DNA of 15,257 nucleotides from Symbiobacteriaceae bacterium (GCA_009779515.1 WREE01000035.1:1-15257); one strand, 5' to 3'. Shown: positions 1 through 7,632, counted from the first letter of the stretch. Notes: generated from the sequence alone by a model not told the origin. Translations and numbers: made by a program.

Positions 1-4
1 AACC

Positions 5-33
5 GCTTTTTGGCGACATGCGCGTCAAAAAGC
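5..33. repeat. Inverted repeat, hairpin at window start
   Basis: GCTTTTTG (5-12) pairs with CAAAAAGC (26-33), and three further inner pairs (one G-T) bring the stem to 11 bp around a 7-nt loop. The T run lies inside the stem, so it does not look like a classical terminator. It is the first of three hairpins in the first 115 bases. Its context upstream is outside the window, so its role is unknown. Confidence 0.45.
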
Positions 34-61
34 AAACTTAATTACAAGAACAGACCTTGAT

Positions 62-115
62 TCGCCGAAGAGCGCACTCTTAAGGCGAGAGGCTGAAGAC
101 GTTGTCTTCAGCCTC
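62..115 (+). terminator. Two adjacent hairpins, possible terminator of an upstream transcript
   Basis: An interrupted hairpin (TCGCC 62-66 with GGCGA 84-88, then AAGAG 68-72 with CTCTT 77-81) directly abuts a perfect 12-bp stem (89-100 with 104-115) closed by a GTT loop. The second stem is strong, but it is followed by CGTATATCTT rather than a clean T run, so termination is only plausible. It lies just before the promoter of the MoxR unit, which fits a role in ending an upstream transcript. It could also be part of a structured RNA. Confidence 0.4.
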
Positions 116-127
116 GTATATCTTAAC

Positions 128-156
128 TTGTTTCCTGGAGCAAAACCTGCTAAAAT
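128..156 (+). promoter_or_regulatory. Sigma-A-type promoter of the MoxR unit
   Basis: TTGTTT (128-133) and TAAAAT (151-156) are separated by exactly 17 bp. Transcription would start near 163 and leave a short leader of about 30 nt before the ATG at 193. The leader contains AAAGGA at 176-181 as ribosome binding site, with a rather long 11-nt spacing. This placement makes it the likely promoter for the three + strand genes up to the terminator at 3481-3521. Confidence 0.6.
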
Positions 157-192
157 GCCTCGTATATCCAACTAGAAAGGATTGTTGTTGCC

Positions 193-1137
193 ATGGATGT
201 AGAGCTGTTTACTACTTACCGGGATAAAATTATCGCCAACTGTCGCCAGGTTATCTACGGCAAAGACGAGGCCATCTTCCTGGTTATCGTCTCCTTTGTC
301 TGTTCCGGCCACGTCTTGCTGGAGGATTTGCCAGGTACCGGTAAAACTATGCTGCTCCGCTCCTTTGCCCAAACCATTGGCGGCTCCTTTAAGCGCATTC
401 AGTTTACCCCTGACCTCCTCCCCTCGGACTTAACAGGGATCAACTTCTACAACCAAAAGCTCGGCGATTTCCAGTTTCGTCCTGGTCCTTTATTTGCGAA
501 TATTGTCTTAGCTGATGAAATAAACCGCGCCACCCCACGCACGCAATCCAGCCTATTGGAAGCTATGGAAGAACGGCAGATCACTGTGGACGGAGTGACG
601 ACTCTCCTGGAACCCCCCTTTATGGTGATGGCCACCCAAAACCCCTTGGAGTCTTACGGCACCTTCCCTCTCCCGGAAGCTCAAATCGACCGTTTCTTTA
701 TGCGCCTTTCCCTGGGTTACATGACTAGACACCAGGAGATGGCGGTGCTGGCTCGCCCCTCCACCCTAGATATCGTCGCCTCCCTTACCCCATCGGTCAC
801 TGTCGCCGAGAGTAGATGGGTGCGGGAAAATATCCCTCTGGTTAAGGTGGCTCCGGAAGTAGTCGCCTATATTATGGATATCATCGAAGCTACCCGTAGG
901 GAAAGCCGCTTTCTCACCGGAGTATCCACCCGGGGAGCTCAGGCTCTCTATAAAGCCAGTCAGGCTACTGCCGCCTTAAGCGGTCGGCTATATGTTATCC
1001 CCGAGGATGTGCGCCGGGTGGCACCCTACGTCCTGGGACATCGTTTAAGCAGCGGCACCGGTCTCCGCAGCACCTCCAGCCGCGAGTTGCTCCAAGGGAT
1101 TATCGACAAAGCGACTGTCCCTTTGGAGAAGCTGTAA
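193..1137 (+). CDS. MoxR family AAA+ ATPase
   Basis: This 314-residue protein is a MoxR-type AAA+ ATPase, a cytoplasmic chaperone-like family usually coupled to a DUF58 or von Willebrand A partner. Visible motifs are Walker A (LPGTGKT, residues 46-52), Walker B (LADEIN, 106-111), sensor 1 (ATQNP, 147-151) and the arginine-finger segment EAQIDRF (162-168). Length matches the family (about 310-330). The ATG at 193 is chosen because it follows AAAGGA and gives the usual family N-terminus. The stop codon TAA overlaps the ATG of the DUF58 gene by one base, so the two are translationally coupled. The family identity is secure; the client of this ATPase is not known, although such loci have been linked to cell-envelope and stress functions. 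Confidence 0.93.
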   Translation: MDVELFTTYRDKIIANCRQVIYGKDEAIFLVIVSFVCSGHVLLEDLPGTGKTMLLRSFAQTIGGSFKRIQFTPDLLPSDLTGINFYNQKLGDFQFRPGPLFANIVLADEINRATPRTQSSLLEAMEERQITVDGVTTLLEPPFMVMATQNPLESYGTFPLPEAQIDRFFMRLSLGYMTRHQEMAVLARPSTLDIVASLTPSVTVAESRWVRENIPLVKVAPEVVAYIMDIIEATRRESRFLTGVSTRGAQALYKASQATAALSGRLYVIPEDVRRVAPYVLGHRLSSGTGLRSTSSRELLQGIIDKATVPLEKL

Positions 1138-2216
1138 TGTTTTTTTTATTGCTGGCTCTGGTAGCTTTTATGTATATGGTCGAACTCCGTTCTCTGGATA
1201 ACAGCTTACAGGGGTTGAGCTGTCAGCATGATCTCTCCCAGGTGTTGGCGGCTCCCCAGGAAGTTATCGCCACCATTACTTCGCTAACGAACCATTCCAG
1301 GCGCTTTCTGCCTTACATTCGTTTGGTCGAATATCTTCCCGGGGAAACGGTGGTACATGCCGACAGTTTGCAACTGACGAAAGATCTCCAAGGCGGCTGG
1401 CAACACTCAGCTACCGTTTATTTAATGCCTCGCTCCAAGCTGGAGCGTCGCCTGCAGATATCTCTCCCCCGCCGGGGGCACTACCTCTTTCGCGGTCTGC
1501 AACTTGGCGGCGGCGATTTTTTAGGCTTAAGCGAGGTGCGGCAGCAGGTGGAGAGCTTCAACGAAGTTATTATTTATCCCCCCGAATCCACCCGAGAATA
1601 TCTGCCGGATACTCTGGGTGGTTTCGTAGGGGATATTTCCCTGCGCCGTTTTATTCTGGAAGACCCAGTCCTGACCGTAGGGTTTCGCGAGTATAGCGGT
1701 CGAGAGCCGCTGAAGAGTATTTCCTGGCAACAAAGTGCGCGTCTCGATAAGCTTATGGTCAAACAGTACGATTACACCACCGAACCTTCTCTGACAGTAG
1801 TTCTAAGCGTAGCCCACCAGGGTGAAAAGGAGGAAGCAGCCCCCCTCTTGGAAGAGTGCTATGCTCTGTGCCACACGGTTTGTCGCCTGCTGGAAGAGAA
1901 GGGTATTAAGTATGATTTTGTCAGCAATATGGTCACGGCTGGAGCTTGGGGTTCCTGGTCTTATATCCCCGAAGGGTTGGGCGCACATCATTTTACTACT
2001 ATCCTGGAAGGTTTAGGGCGCGCCACTTACCAATGCGGTGAAAGCTTTACCACTATGCTCCGGCGGGTATTAGCCAACCCAGGGGAACGAGGCTTGGTGA
2101 TCATCACCCCCGACCCTACCATCTCTCAGGAACGGCTCCTGAGTGAGCGGCATCCCAGTAGTTACCTTATTTTGTCTGCTGAAGATCCAGATAAACCTTC
2201 CTCCCCAGGAGCTTAA
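1137..2216 (+). CDS. DUF58 domain protein, MoxR partner
   Basis: The protein has 359 residues with one hydrophobic N-terminal segment (about residues 2-15), then a mostly beta region, then the DUF58 core around residues 183-211 with the signature REYSGREPLKSISW followed by A-R-L-D-K-L-M-V-K-Q-Y-D. DUF58 proteins usually have two N-terminal membrane helices; only one short one is visible here. In the following von Willebrand A-like part the strand reads TVVLSVAHQ, without the aspartate that begins a MIDAS motif, so metal binding of the usual kind is doubtful. It starts on the ATG inside the TAATG overlap with the MoxR gene, with GGAG upstream inside that gene. Function beyond being the MoxR partner is not established. 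Confidence 0.88.
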   Translation: MFFLLLALVAFMYMVELRSLDNSLQGLSCQHDLSQVLAAPQEVIATITSLTNHSRRFLPYIRLVEYLPGETVVHADSLQLTKDLQGGWQHSATVYLMPRSKLERRLQISLPRRGHYLFRGLQLGGGDFLGLSEVRQQVESFNEVIIYPPESTREYLPDTLGGFVGDISLRRFILEDPVLTVGFREYSGREPLKSISWQQSARLDKLMVKQYDYTTEPSLTVVLSVAHQGEKEEAAPLLEECYALCHTVCRLLEEKGIKYDFVSNMVTAGAWGSWSYIPEGLGAHHFTTILEGLGRATYQCGESFTTMLRRVLANPGERGLVIITPDPTISQERLLSERHPSSYLILSAEDPDKPSSPGA

Positions 2217-2284
2217 CCTAACCCTAGTACTCTATCATACCAGGAGTCTGTCAGCTAACTTGCTCCATAGAGGAGAGAGCCACC

Positions 2285-3475
2285 ATGAGCCTTGTATTTA
2301 CCCTAAAGATGCTCAGTGATATCTGCTTTTACTACAGCTATATCAACCTCCTCGGCTACCCCTTTGGCGGTGCCGTAGGGTTGGAGGTGCTTATCCCTTT
2401 CCTTGTTGCGGCCTGGGGTAGTGCCTTGCGACCGCAGCAACCGTTGTGGCGTTATCTCCCGCTGGCTTGCTTACTCACCCTCGGGTGGTTTACTCCCCAT
2501 AACTTAGCGGCGTTCTTGCTCCTGCTGCCACCTATCATCTACCTAATTTGGCAGACACAACAACTGGAGAGCTTTTCGGGACGCTTCGACTACAGCGATA
2601 TCCTCTCCCTCTTTCTGCGCAGCTATCTCCCTTTTGCCCTGGTCATGGCTATTCCCGCAGGAGCTGCTTTACAGGAAAGCATACCTTTTGCCTTGCTCTG
2701 CTTTGGGACAGGGGTCTCCCTGCAGCGTATGGTGCGTCATGACCCCGAGGTTTTCCTGAGTCGCCGCTTTGCTTTTTTCAACGGTTTAACCGTCTTGCTT
2801 ACCGTAGTATTGGGGGTATCCCTAGGCTCACCCCCTTTAAGGTATCTTTATCGCCGGGTGCTTGCCACCATCTACCTGCGCATCATCGCTCCCATCCTGC
2901 TCTTTATCGTCACCGGTTTGGGCTACCTCTTTGTCCCTGTCTTCTATTACCTCCAGAAGCTCTTCACCAAGATCCCCGAAGAAGGGTTTACTTTTCAAAT
3001 AGAGGAGATCGCACCTCTGGAGGAGCTGGGGGTTACCTTAGCCCAGGAGAAAAACACTCTCCTGATGGCAGTAGTTTATGCCGCACTTCTAGCCCTCTTA
3101 GTATATGTCATTTATAAGCTGTTTCGTAAGCTCAATGTGGAGCAGTTGCAGTCTAGAAGCGATCCTGGTCTTACCGAGAGGCGCTTTACCCTCCCCTCCT
3201 CTACCCGCGGCAGCCAAAGCTCCGGGCGCTTAACCCCACTTCGGGCGCTTTACCGCCGTTATATGCAAGCTTGTCAGACTACCGGCTTTCACCTCAGTCA
3301 CATTACCACCACTGCTGATTTAGAGCGCTTCTCTCAGAGCCGCCATAGCAACCGGGAACTCCCCTCCCGCCTGCGTGCTTTATACTTGCCGGTGCGCTAC
3401 GGTGAGGCAACCCCTTCCCTCGACGACCTGAACGAAGCCCGGGAAATTGTAGCCGAGCTACAAAAAACCAAGTGA
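2285..3475 (+). CDS. Polytopic membrane protein with DUF4129-like C-terminus
   Basis: This is a 396-residue protein with about seven or eight hydrophobic segments (roughly 30-46, 56-72, 75-90, 112-148, 163-181, 198-222 and 259-280). A soluble C-terminal tail (about 318-394) contains ALYRRYM, then TTADLERF, then LYLPVRYG, the layout of the DUF4129 domain found at the end of TgpA-type transglutaminases. In the typical MoxR/DUF58 locus the third gene carries a periplasmic transglutaminase between membrane part and tail. Here residues 223-258 between the last helices are far too short for that domain, and no catalytic Cys/His/Asp set is visible. AGGAG at 2271-2275 sits 9 nt before the ATG. The 68-bp gap to the DUF58 gene shows no obvious terminator, so it is likely co-transcribed. 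Confidence 0.75.
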   Translation: MSLVFTLKMLSDICFYYSYINLLGYPFGGAVGLEVLIPFLVAAWGSALRPQQPLWRYLPLACLLTLGWFTPHNLAAFLLLLPPIIYLIWQTQQLESFSGRFDYSDILSLFLRSYLPFALVMAIPAGAALQESIPFALLCFGTGVSLQRMVRHDPEVFLSRRFAFFNGLTVLLTVVLGVSLGSPPLRYLYRRVLATIYLRIIAPILLFIVTGLGYLFVPVFYYLQKLFTKIPEEGFTFQIEEIAPLEELGVTLAQEKNTLLMAVVYAALLALLVYVIYKLFRKLNVEQLQSRSDPGLTERRFTLPSSTRGSQSSGRLTPLRALYRRYMQACQTTGFHLSHITTTADLERFSQSRHSNRELPSRLRALYLPVRYGEATPSLDDLNEAREIVAELQKTK

Positions 3476-3480
3476 GCATG

Positions 3481-3521
3481 AAAAAACGGTGGCCACCTTA
3501 GGAGGTAGCCACCGTTTTTTT
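3481..3521. terminator. Strong bidirectional intrinsic terminator
   Basis: A GC-rich stem (ACGGTGGC at 3486-3493 with GCCACCGT at 3508-3515, one internal mismatch, then ACCT with AGGT, TAGG loop) is preceded by an A run and followed by seven T. The A and T tracts let it work on both strands. It lies between two convergent genes, the DUF4129-type membrane protein and the M55 peptidase, and probably ends both transcripts. Confidence 0.9.
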
Positions 3522-3542
3522 ATTTAGGATTGGCAAGCTGCT

Positions 3543-4340
3543 TTAGATTATCCAGCGGATAGTGCGCAGGATTTCAAAGTAGTCGGTGTGGCTAAAGGCA
3601 ACGGTTACATCATCCAGCTTGGTCACTCCGGGGTAGTGACTGCTCCTTTCTGCTGTAACATGCTCTTTGTAGGTAATTTTTACTTCAAACTTCTCCGGCA
3701 AAGTTATTTTGGCAGTGGTTAAATCCTGGCGTAAAGCTTTTTCGCTTTGGGCGCGGATTTCCGGGATAGTAGCTTCCACGGAGCGGTTGAAGGTAGCGCC
3801 TCCGATGCCATCTTTGACAGCAACGGTAATTAGCTTAGGGTGCAGGTCGGCGTAGTCTTCGCAAAGCATTTTATCTCCCGCTAAAAAGACCGTGGGAACA
3901 CCGTAACGCGCCGCCGCCAGGGAGAAAAGCATAAATTCACTGGCACGGCGGTCGTTGATAAAAATGCCGGTATGCCTGCCGCTAATCGTGTGGGACATAG
4001 GGTTACCGGAGCGGAGCGCTGCTCCGTGGTAGCCGACAAACATAGCAGCGTCGAAGCTGCCATCGATACCGCTAACCATGGAATCCGGGTGTCCCCAGTT
4101 TCCCCGTATAAGAACCACTTCCTTGGGTAGGCGGGTAGGGTCGATATTATAGCCGCCCCCGTGAGCATCTTTAACGACAATATAGGTGGCACCGGCAGCA
4201 ATGGCTCCTTCACAGGCAGCCAGCACCTCTTTGGTCATCTGCTCGGCGTGTAAACGGTATGCAGCATTGTTGGAATCGGTCTCTTCCCAACGGGTGGAAG
4301 TGGTTACTCCTTCGATATCGGCGCTGATAAAAACTCGCAT
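3543..4340 (-). CDS. dppA: M55 family D-aminopeptidase (DppA-like)
   Basis: This 265-residue protein belongs to peptidase family M55, typified by Bacillus subtilis DppA, a zinc D-aminopeptidase that cleaves D-Ala-D-Ala and similar peptides in the cytoplasm. The N-terminal ISADIEGV carries the metal ligands D8 and E10. Further residues match the known set almost position for position: H60 in DAHGG, H105 in GYHG, H117 in SHTISG and E135 in ASEF. Length is typical. The start is fixed by AGGAGG (complement of 4347-4352) six bases before the ATG. It follows the CapA-like gene by 27 bp and is the last gene of the leftward unit before a terminator. No dipeptide transporter genes accompany it in the window, unlike the B. 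subtilis dpp operon. Confidence 0.92.
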   Translation of the reverse strand: MRVFISADIEGVTTSTRWEETDSNNAAYRLHAEQMTKEVLAACEGAIAAGATYIVVKDAHGGGYNIDPTRLPKEVVLIRGNWGHPDSMVSGIDGSFDAAMFVGYHGAALRSGNPMSHTISGRHTGIFINDRRASEFMLFSLAAARYGVPTVFLAGDKMLCEDYADLHPKLITVAVKDGIGGATFNRSVEATIPEIRAQSEKALRQDLTTAKITLPEKFEVKITYKEHVTAERSSHYPGVTKLDDVTVAFSHTDYFEILRTIRWII

Positions 4341-4367
4341 AATTTACCTCCTCATGATAAAAATGTT

Positions 4368-5645
4368 TTATAGGTCGATATAAGCTACCGCGTTTTCGAT
4401 ACGCACTTTAGTCCCATAACGGTTGCAGAGTTCGGCCATATACTCCAGGGCAGCATTGTCCCCCAGAAGGCTAGGCCAGCCAATACGGCTACGCGGCAGC
4501 TCCATACCTAATGTAATAGGATAGAGCTGTACTTGGGTGATTTTACCGTCAACCAAGTTAAAACCTGCCATAACTGCACGCCACACTTCCTGGTTAGTAA
4601 AGGCGCTGCGACTGCCATCGCCAGCACGGTGATCCATATACTCCCCAACTAGAGCATGGGGATGCAAGGAAGCGTTTTCGAAGGCGTCGGCAGGTTGGTG
4701 CGATTCGGTATCGGGTTGGAAGATAAAGTTCCCCAGGCTATAGAAGATAACTCCTCCGTTATAAAGCTCGATAGGGCGCATCACGTGGGGACCGTGCCCC
4801 AGCACGGCAATAGCTCCGGCATCGATACAGGCGCGAGCAAAGGTTTTAAGATACGAAGCAGGTTCGCTGTTGTCTCCCCGTTCAGGAGCGTGAGCATGGA
4901 GGCTTACCAGGACATAATCTGCCTGGCGGCGGGCATCTTTGATATTACCGAGGATGCGCTCCATATCTTTTTTATGAGGCTCGGACTTCACCATATTCTC
5001 TGTCCCCAGATGAAATACCGTGCCGGCAAAACGGACTTGGTTTTCACTTCCAGGGCGAGATGCGCCCGGTCGGAGGGCAAATTTTTCCGCCAAGGCTTTA
5101 ACCTGCCCAAACTGTTCCTCTGCCAAATAATAGCTGGTGGTGGAGCGTAAGGGGTTCAAGCCAGGACGCCCCACCATATCGATACGGGAGTTTCCGGCTA
5201 TCCAGGAGGGATAAAAACTGGCGGAAACCCCAATCATGGCGACCCGCGCCTGAGGCGCTTCAAGATAGGTAGGAGCTCCGGCTTCCCCCAGATTCCTACC
5301 GGTGCCAGCGAAGGGCATATTACGCTCTTCCAGGTGGCGTATAGTTGCCAAAAGCCCGGCGATTTCGTAATCCAGGGAGTGGTTGTTGGCTGTATTGTAG
5401 AGGTTAAAGCCAAACTGCCCCTTCAAGTCGTCTAAAATAGCTGGGTCTGCCATCGTCCAGGTGCCACCGGAAAAGGCGGCAGGATACCCTTCCTGGCGGT
5501 GGACCGTGGTTTCCAAATTACTAAAGCGAACGTCGTAGCGGGAGATAATTTTTTGTATTTCCGGGAAACCTGGGTAACCACCCGAAGGTAAGGTGCGGGT
5601 GATGAGGGCATCTCCCGTAGCGATGACACTTGTTTCTACTTTCAT
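4368..5645 (-). CDS. CapA-like phosphoesterase (PGA_cap family)
   Basis: The chosen start (ATG at 5645-5643) is preceded by AGGAGGC (complement of 5652-5658) and gives 425 residues; a TTG at 5687 would add 14 residues but lacks such a site. The protein has the metallophosphoesterase-like pattern of the CapA/PGA_cap family: TGD (10-12), SNLETT (42-47), NTANNHSLDY (84-93), SLHAHAPE (248-255), GHGPHV (283-288) and SLGNFIF (303-309). Family members with CapA names act in poly-gamma-glutamate anchoring, but many homologues have no proven substrate. There is no signal peptide or membrane helix, unlike membrane-anchored CapA, so it is probably cytoplasmic, and no capsule synthesis genes (CapB, CapC) are near. 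It sits 54 bp after the amidase and 27 bp before the D-aminopeptidase, which suggests a role with peptide substrates (inference). Confidence 0.85.
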   Translation of the reverse strand: MKVETSVIATGDALITRTLPSGGYPGFPEIQKIISRYDVRFSNLETTVHRQEGYPAAFSGGTWTMADPAILDDLKGQFGFNLYNTANNHSLDYEIAGLLATIRHLEERNMPFAGTGRNLGEAGAPTYLEAPQARVAMIGVSASFYPSWIAGNSRIDMVGRPGLNPLRSTTSYYLAEEQFGQVKALAEKFALRPGASRPGSENQVRFAGTVFHLGTENMVKSEPHKKDMERILGNIKDARRQADYVLVSLHAHAPERGDNSEPASYLKTFARACIDAGAIAVLGHGPHVMRPIELYNGGVIFYSLGNFIFQPDTESHQPADAFENASLHPHALVGEYMDHRAGDGSRSAFTNQEVWRAVMAGFNLVDGKITQVQLYPITLGMELPRSRIGWPSLLGDNAALEYMAELCNRYGTKVRIENAVAYIDL

Positions 5646-5699
5646 AAGATTGCCTCCTAAAACATACAGTCTAACCTCCCTAGCCAAACCGGGGATTTT

Positions 5700-6329
5700 T
5701 CAAACAGCCCGTTGTGAGCTACCACCTAGAAGTGGCAGTCGGGGTTTGGTCGGCTGTACTAAAGAAAGGTTAGGCACGGTCGGAAAGAGAGAGGATATAC
5801 CCGTCGCCAAGTTTTGTCCAACTCTTTGTTGCACCAGAGGATCCACTAAGAGGCGCTCCTCCTTAGGGTTGCTGAGAAAAGCGCACTCCACCAGAAGAGC
5901 GCTGCAAGCCGAACGGTAGCAGACGGCAAAGTCTTCCTGCTTGGCGCCTCGGTTAGCAATCCCCAGCTCCTCAGCTAGGCGGTAGCTAAAAAAGGCGGCT
6001 AATGCTCCCTCATCGGGGAGTGGGGCTGTGCGCCGGTACCATACTTCACTACCGGTAGCGGTTGCCGAGGCGGCATTACAGTGGATAGAAAGCAATAGGG
6101 CGGCACCACAGCTATTGGCAGCTGTGTAGCGTGCGTAGAGATCGGCATCCAGGGTGGTTCCCAGAGCAATATCCCTCTCCCGGGAGAGGACGACACTATA
6201 CCCCTGAGCTTCCAGTGCTTCTCGTAGATGCAGGGCAATAGCCAAGTTGATATCCTTTTCCAAACTGCCGCTAGGGCCGATTGCACCGGGGTCTCGTCCG
6301 CCGTGACCGGGATCGACAAAGATAATCAT
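5700..6329 (-). CDS. N-acetylmuramoyl-L-alanine amidase (Amidase_3), no signal peptide
   Basis: This 209-residue protein is a zinc amidase that cuts the bond between N-acetylmuramic acid and L-alanine of peptidoglycan. The family residues are all present: H9 in DPGHGG, E24 in SLEKDINL, H83 in SIHCNA and E148 in LVECAFLSN. The catalytic domain begins at residue 1, so there is no signal peptide. After about residue 178 only a short Pro/Ser-rich tail remains, with no SPOR, SH3 or AMIN domain. It may therefore act on imported wall fragments in the cytoplasm, or be released by lysis as some mother-cell or phage lysins are. GGAGGTA (complement of 6334-6340) precedes the ATG. The gap of 93 bp to the upstream epimerase gene may hold control elements. 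Confidence 0.9.
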   Translation of the reverse strand: MIIFVDPGHGGRDPGAIGPSGSLEKDINLAIALHLREALEAQGYSVVLSRERDIALGTTLDADLYARYTAANSCGAALLLSIHCNAASATATGSEVWYRRTAPLPDEGALAAFFSYRLAEELGIANRGAKQEDFAVCYRSACSALLVECAFLSNPKEERLLVDPLVQQRVGQNLATGISSLFPTVPNLSLVQPTKPRLPLLGGSSQRAV

Positions 6330-6333
6330 ACTC

Positions 6334-6368
6334 TACCTCCATGTTATAAATTATCATACTAGGAGGTA
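6334..6368 (-). promoter_or_regulatory. Possible ribosome-site-masking stem before the amidase
   Basis: In the - strand leader the sequence TACCTCC (complement of 6362-6368) can pair over 7 bp with GGAGGTA (complement of 6334-6340), which is the ribosome binding site of the amidase. The loop is 21 nt and AT-rich. Such pairing would hide the site, so translation could depend on whether the stem forms. A 7-bp match to a Shine-Dalgarno sequence can also arise by chance, and no ligand-binding domain is visible. Confidence 0.3.
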
Positions 6369-6422
6369 TTCGATCTTTACTGTAGAATTTCCTTCTTTTA
6401 TGTAGTAATATGTAGAATAATG

Positions 6423-7403
6423 TCAGTTCAGCTTTACTCCATGAGCGGTAATAATTTCATCTTCCTTGGCGTAGTCGAAGTGACGCTCCTTGTTGCGGTG
6501 GCTGGGGAGAATGGTGTCCGGCTCATGACGCATCCATTCTATGGTACGAGCCAACGCCTCGGGTACGCTATACTTTTCCACCCAACCCAGAGCTTCCAGC
6601 TTACCGGTAGACTGGACGTGGATGCGGGGAGCGGCAAGCTCCGGCATAAGGTGGCACAAGGGGGCTGCCACGGAGTAGAGGGTCATTTGATGACCGATAA
6701 TACCCATAGCCAACTCCACCAGGGTGCGGAAGTTATGAACCTTGGCGTGCCCGGAGTTATAAATTTGTCCTTTACTTTCAGGCTTGGTCAGAAGGAAGCA
6801 AAGCTGAGCAGCTATATTACCGGCATACTCTCGCTGGTTAACCCCAGCTCCCCCTTCCGGCAGCATCATTTGGGTGCGTCCATCTAAAATGCGCTTAATA
6901 AAATAGCGCTCCCGAGCTTGGTAGTCGTACTCGCCGTAAACTGCCGGCAGCCTTAAAATGGTAGCGGGGAAGCCATGCTCCTCATATGCCTGCATCAGTA
7001 CTTTTTCAGCCTGGACTTTTTTATAGCCATAAGCTAGTTCCGGATTGGTCTCTAAAGGGTCGGTCTCCCGAATAATCGAGACTACTTTGGCTTCATAGAC
7101 GGAGCGAGTGGAGATCATCAGGTAGTGCTTGCAATGCCCCAAAAAAACATCGACTGCACCTGCTGCCTGCTCCCCATCGTTCATCACCATATCGATTACG
7201 GCATCAAATTGATGTTCGGCAATTTTTTCCTTTAAGGTAGCGGTGTCATTACGGTCGCACTGAATTTCGGTAATACCCGCATCAAGCCAAGGGAGGGGGC
7301 GACTGCCACGGTTAAGTAAAATAAGCTGGTGACCTTGAGCCAGAAGCTCCGGCACCAAGTGGAGTCCAATGAAACGGGTGCCGCCAATGACTAAAACACG
7401 CAT
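6423..7403 (-). CDS. NAD-dependent epimerase/dehydratase-like SDR protein
   Basis: The preferred start is the ATG at 7403-7401, with GGAG eight bases upstream. A GTG three codons earlier would overlap that site. The 326-residue protein is an extended short-chain dehydrogenase: nucleotide-binding GGTRFIG (7-13), acidic switch region near CDRND (49-53), STRSVYE (98-104) with the catalytic Ser/Thr, and YGYKK (125-129) giving the YxxxK pair. Members act on nucleotide sugars or related substrates, but the substrate cannot be read from this sequence. It resembles the isoflavone-reductase-like or epimerase-annotated paralogues often left unnamed. It is the first gene of the leftward unit with the amidase, CapA-like and M55 genes; a wall-sugar substrate is possible but unproven. 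Confidence 0.82.
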   Translation of the reverse strand: MRVLVIGGTRFIGLHLVPELLAQGHQLILLNRGSRPLPWLDAGITEIQCDRNDTATLKEKIAEHQFDAVIDMVMNDGEQAAGAVDVFLGHCKHYLMISTRSVYEAKVVSIIRETDPLETNPELAYGYKKVQAEKVLMQAYEEHGFPATILRLPAVYGEYDYQARERYFIKRILDGRTQMMLPEGGAGVNQREYAGNIAAQLCFLLTKPESKGQIYNSGHAKVHNFRTLVELAMGIIGHQMTLYSVAAPLCHLMPELAAPRIHVQSTGKLEALGWVEKYSVPEALARTIEWMRHEPDTILPSHRNKERHFDYAKEDEIITAHGVKLN

Positions 7404-7462
7404 GGAACTCACTCCTTCATATTGATACTGTTATTTTCCCACTCCGCCATACTAACTCCTTC

Positions 7463-7490
7463 TTGATAACACCCTGGAATATTGGGACAA
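7463..7490 (-). promoter_or_regulatory. Candidate promoter of the leftward four-gene unit
   Basis: On the - strand TTGTCC (complement of 7485-7490) and TATCAA (complement of 7463-7468) are 16 bp apart. Each hexamer matches 4 of 6 consensus bases. The start would lie about 50 nt before the epimerase ATG. The match is moderate, and no better candidate was seen in the gap. Confidence 0.35.
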
Positions 7491-7503
7491 AGGTTTTTCC
7501 AGC

Positions 7504-7533
7504 TTGCTTAGCGAAAGACACCGACGATATACT
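7504..7533 (+). promoter_or_regulatory. Candidate promoter of the D-aminoacylase gene
   Basis: TTGCTT (7504-7509) and TATACT (7528-7533) are separated by 18 bp. The -10 box matches 5 of 6 bases and the -35 only 3 of 6. Transcription would begin near 7540, downstream of a TTG at 7504 that could formally open the reading frame, which supports the ATG at 7633 as the true start and gives a leader of about 90 nt. Confidence 0.4.
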
Positions 7534-7632
7534 TATCTCTTTACCTACATTCTGGCTAACCACAAACTAAGGACTAGAGAGCTGCCTATTCTCATTAACT
7601 TCCACCATGGACAAGAAAGGAAGGGTTACCAC

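Noticed and set aside
4656..5150. 164-codon + strand open frame inside the CapA-like gene
   Set aside because: It is a shadow of a clear - strand gene with intact family motifs.
5646..5687. 14-residue extension of the CapA-like protein from a TTG
   Set aside because: A strong AGGAGGC site is placed correctly for the internal ATG at 5645, not for the TTG.
6420..6887. 155-codon + strand open frame inside the epimerase gene
   Set aside because: It is a shadow frame with no ribosome site and no recognisable domain.
7504..7632. 43-residue N-terminal extension of the D-aminoacylase from a TTG
   Set aside because: It lies within the likely promoter, has no ribosome site, and does not fit the family N-terminus, which starts at the ATG at 7633.
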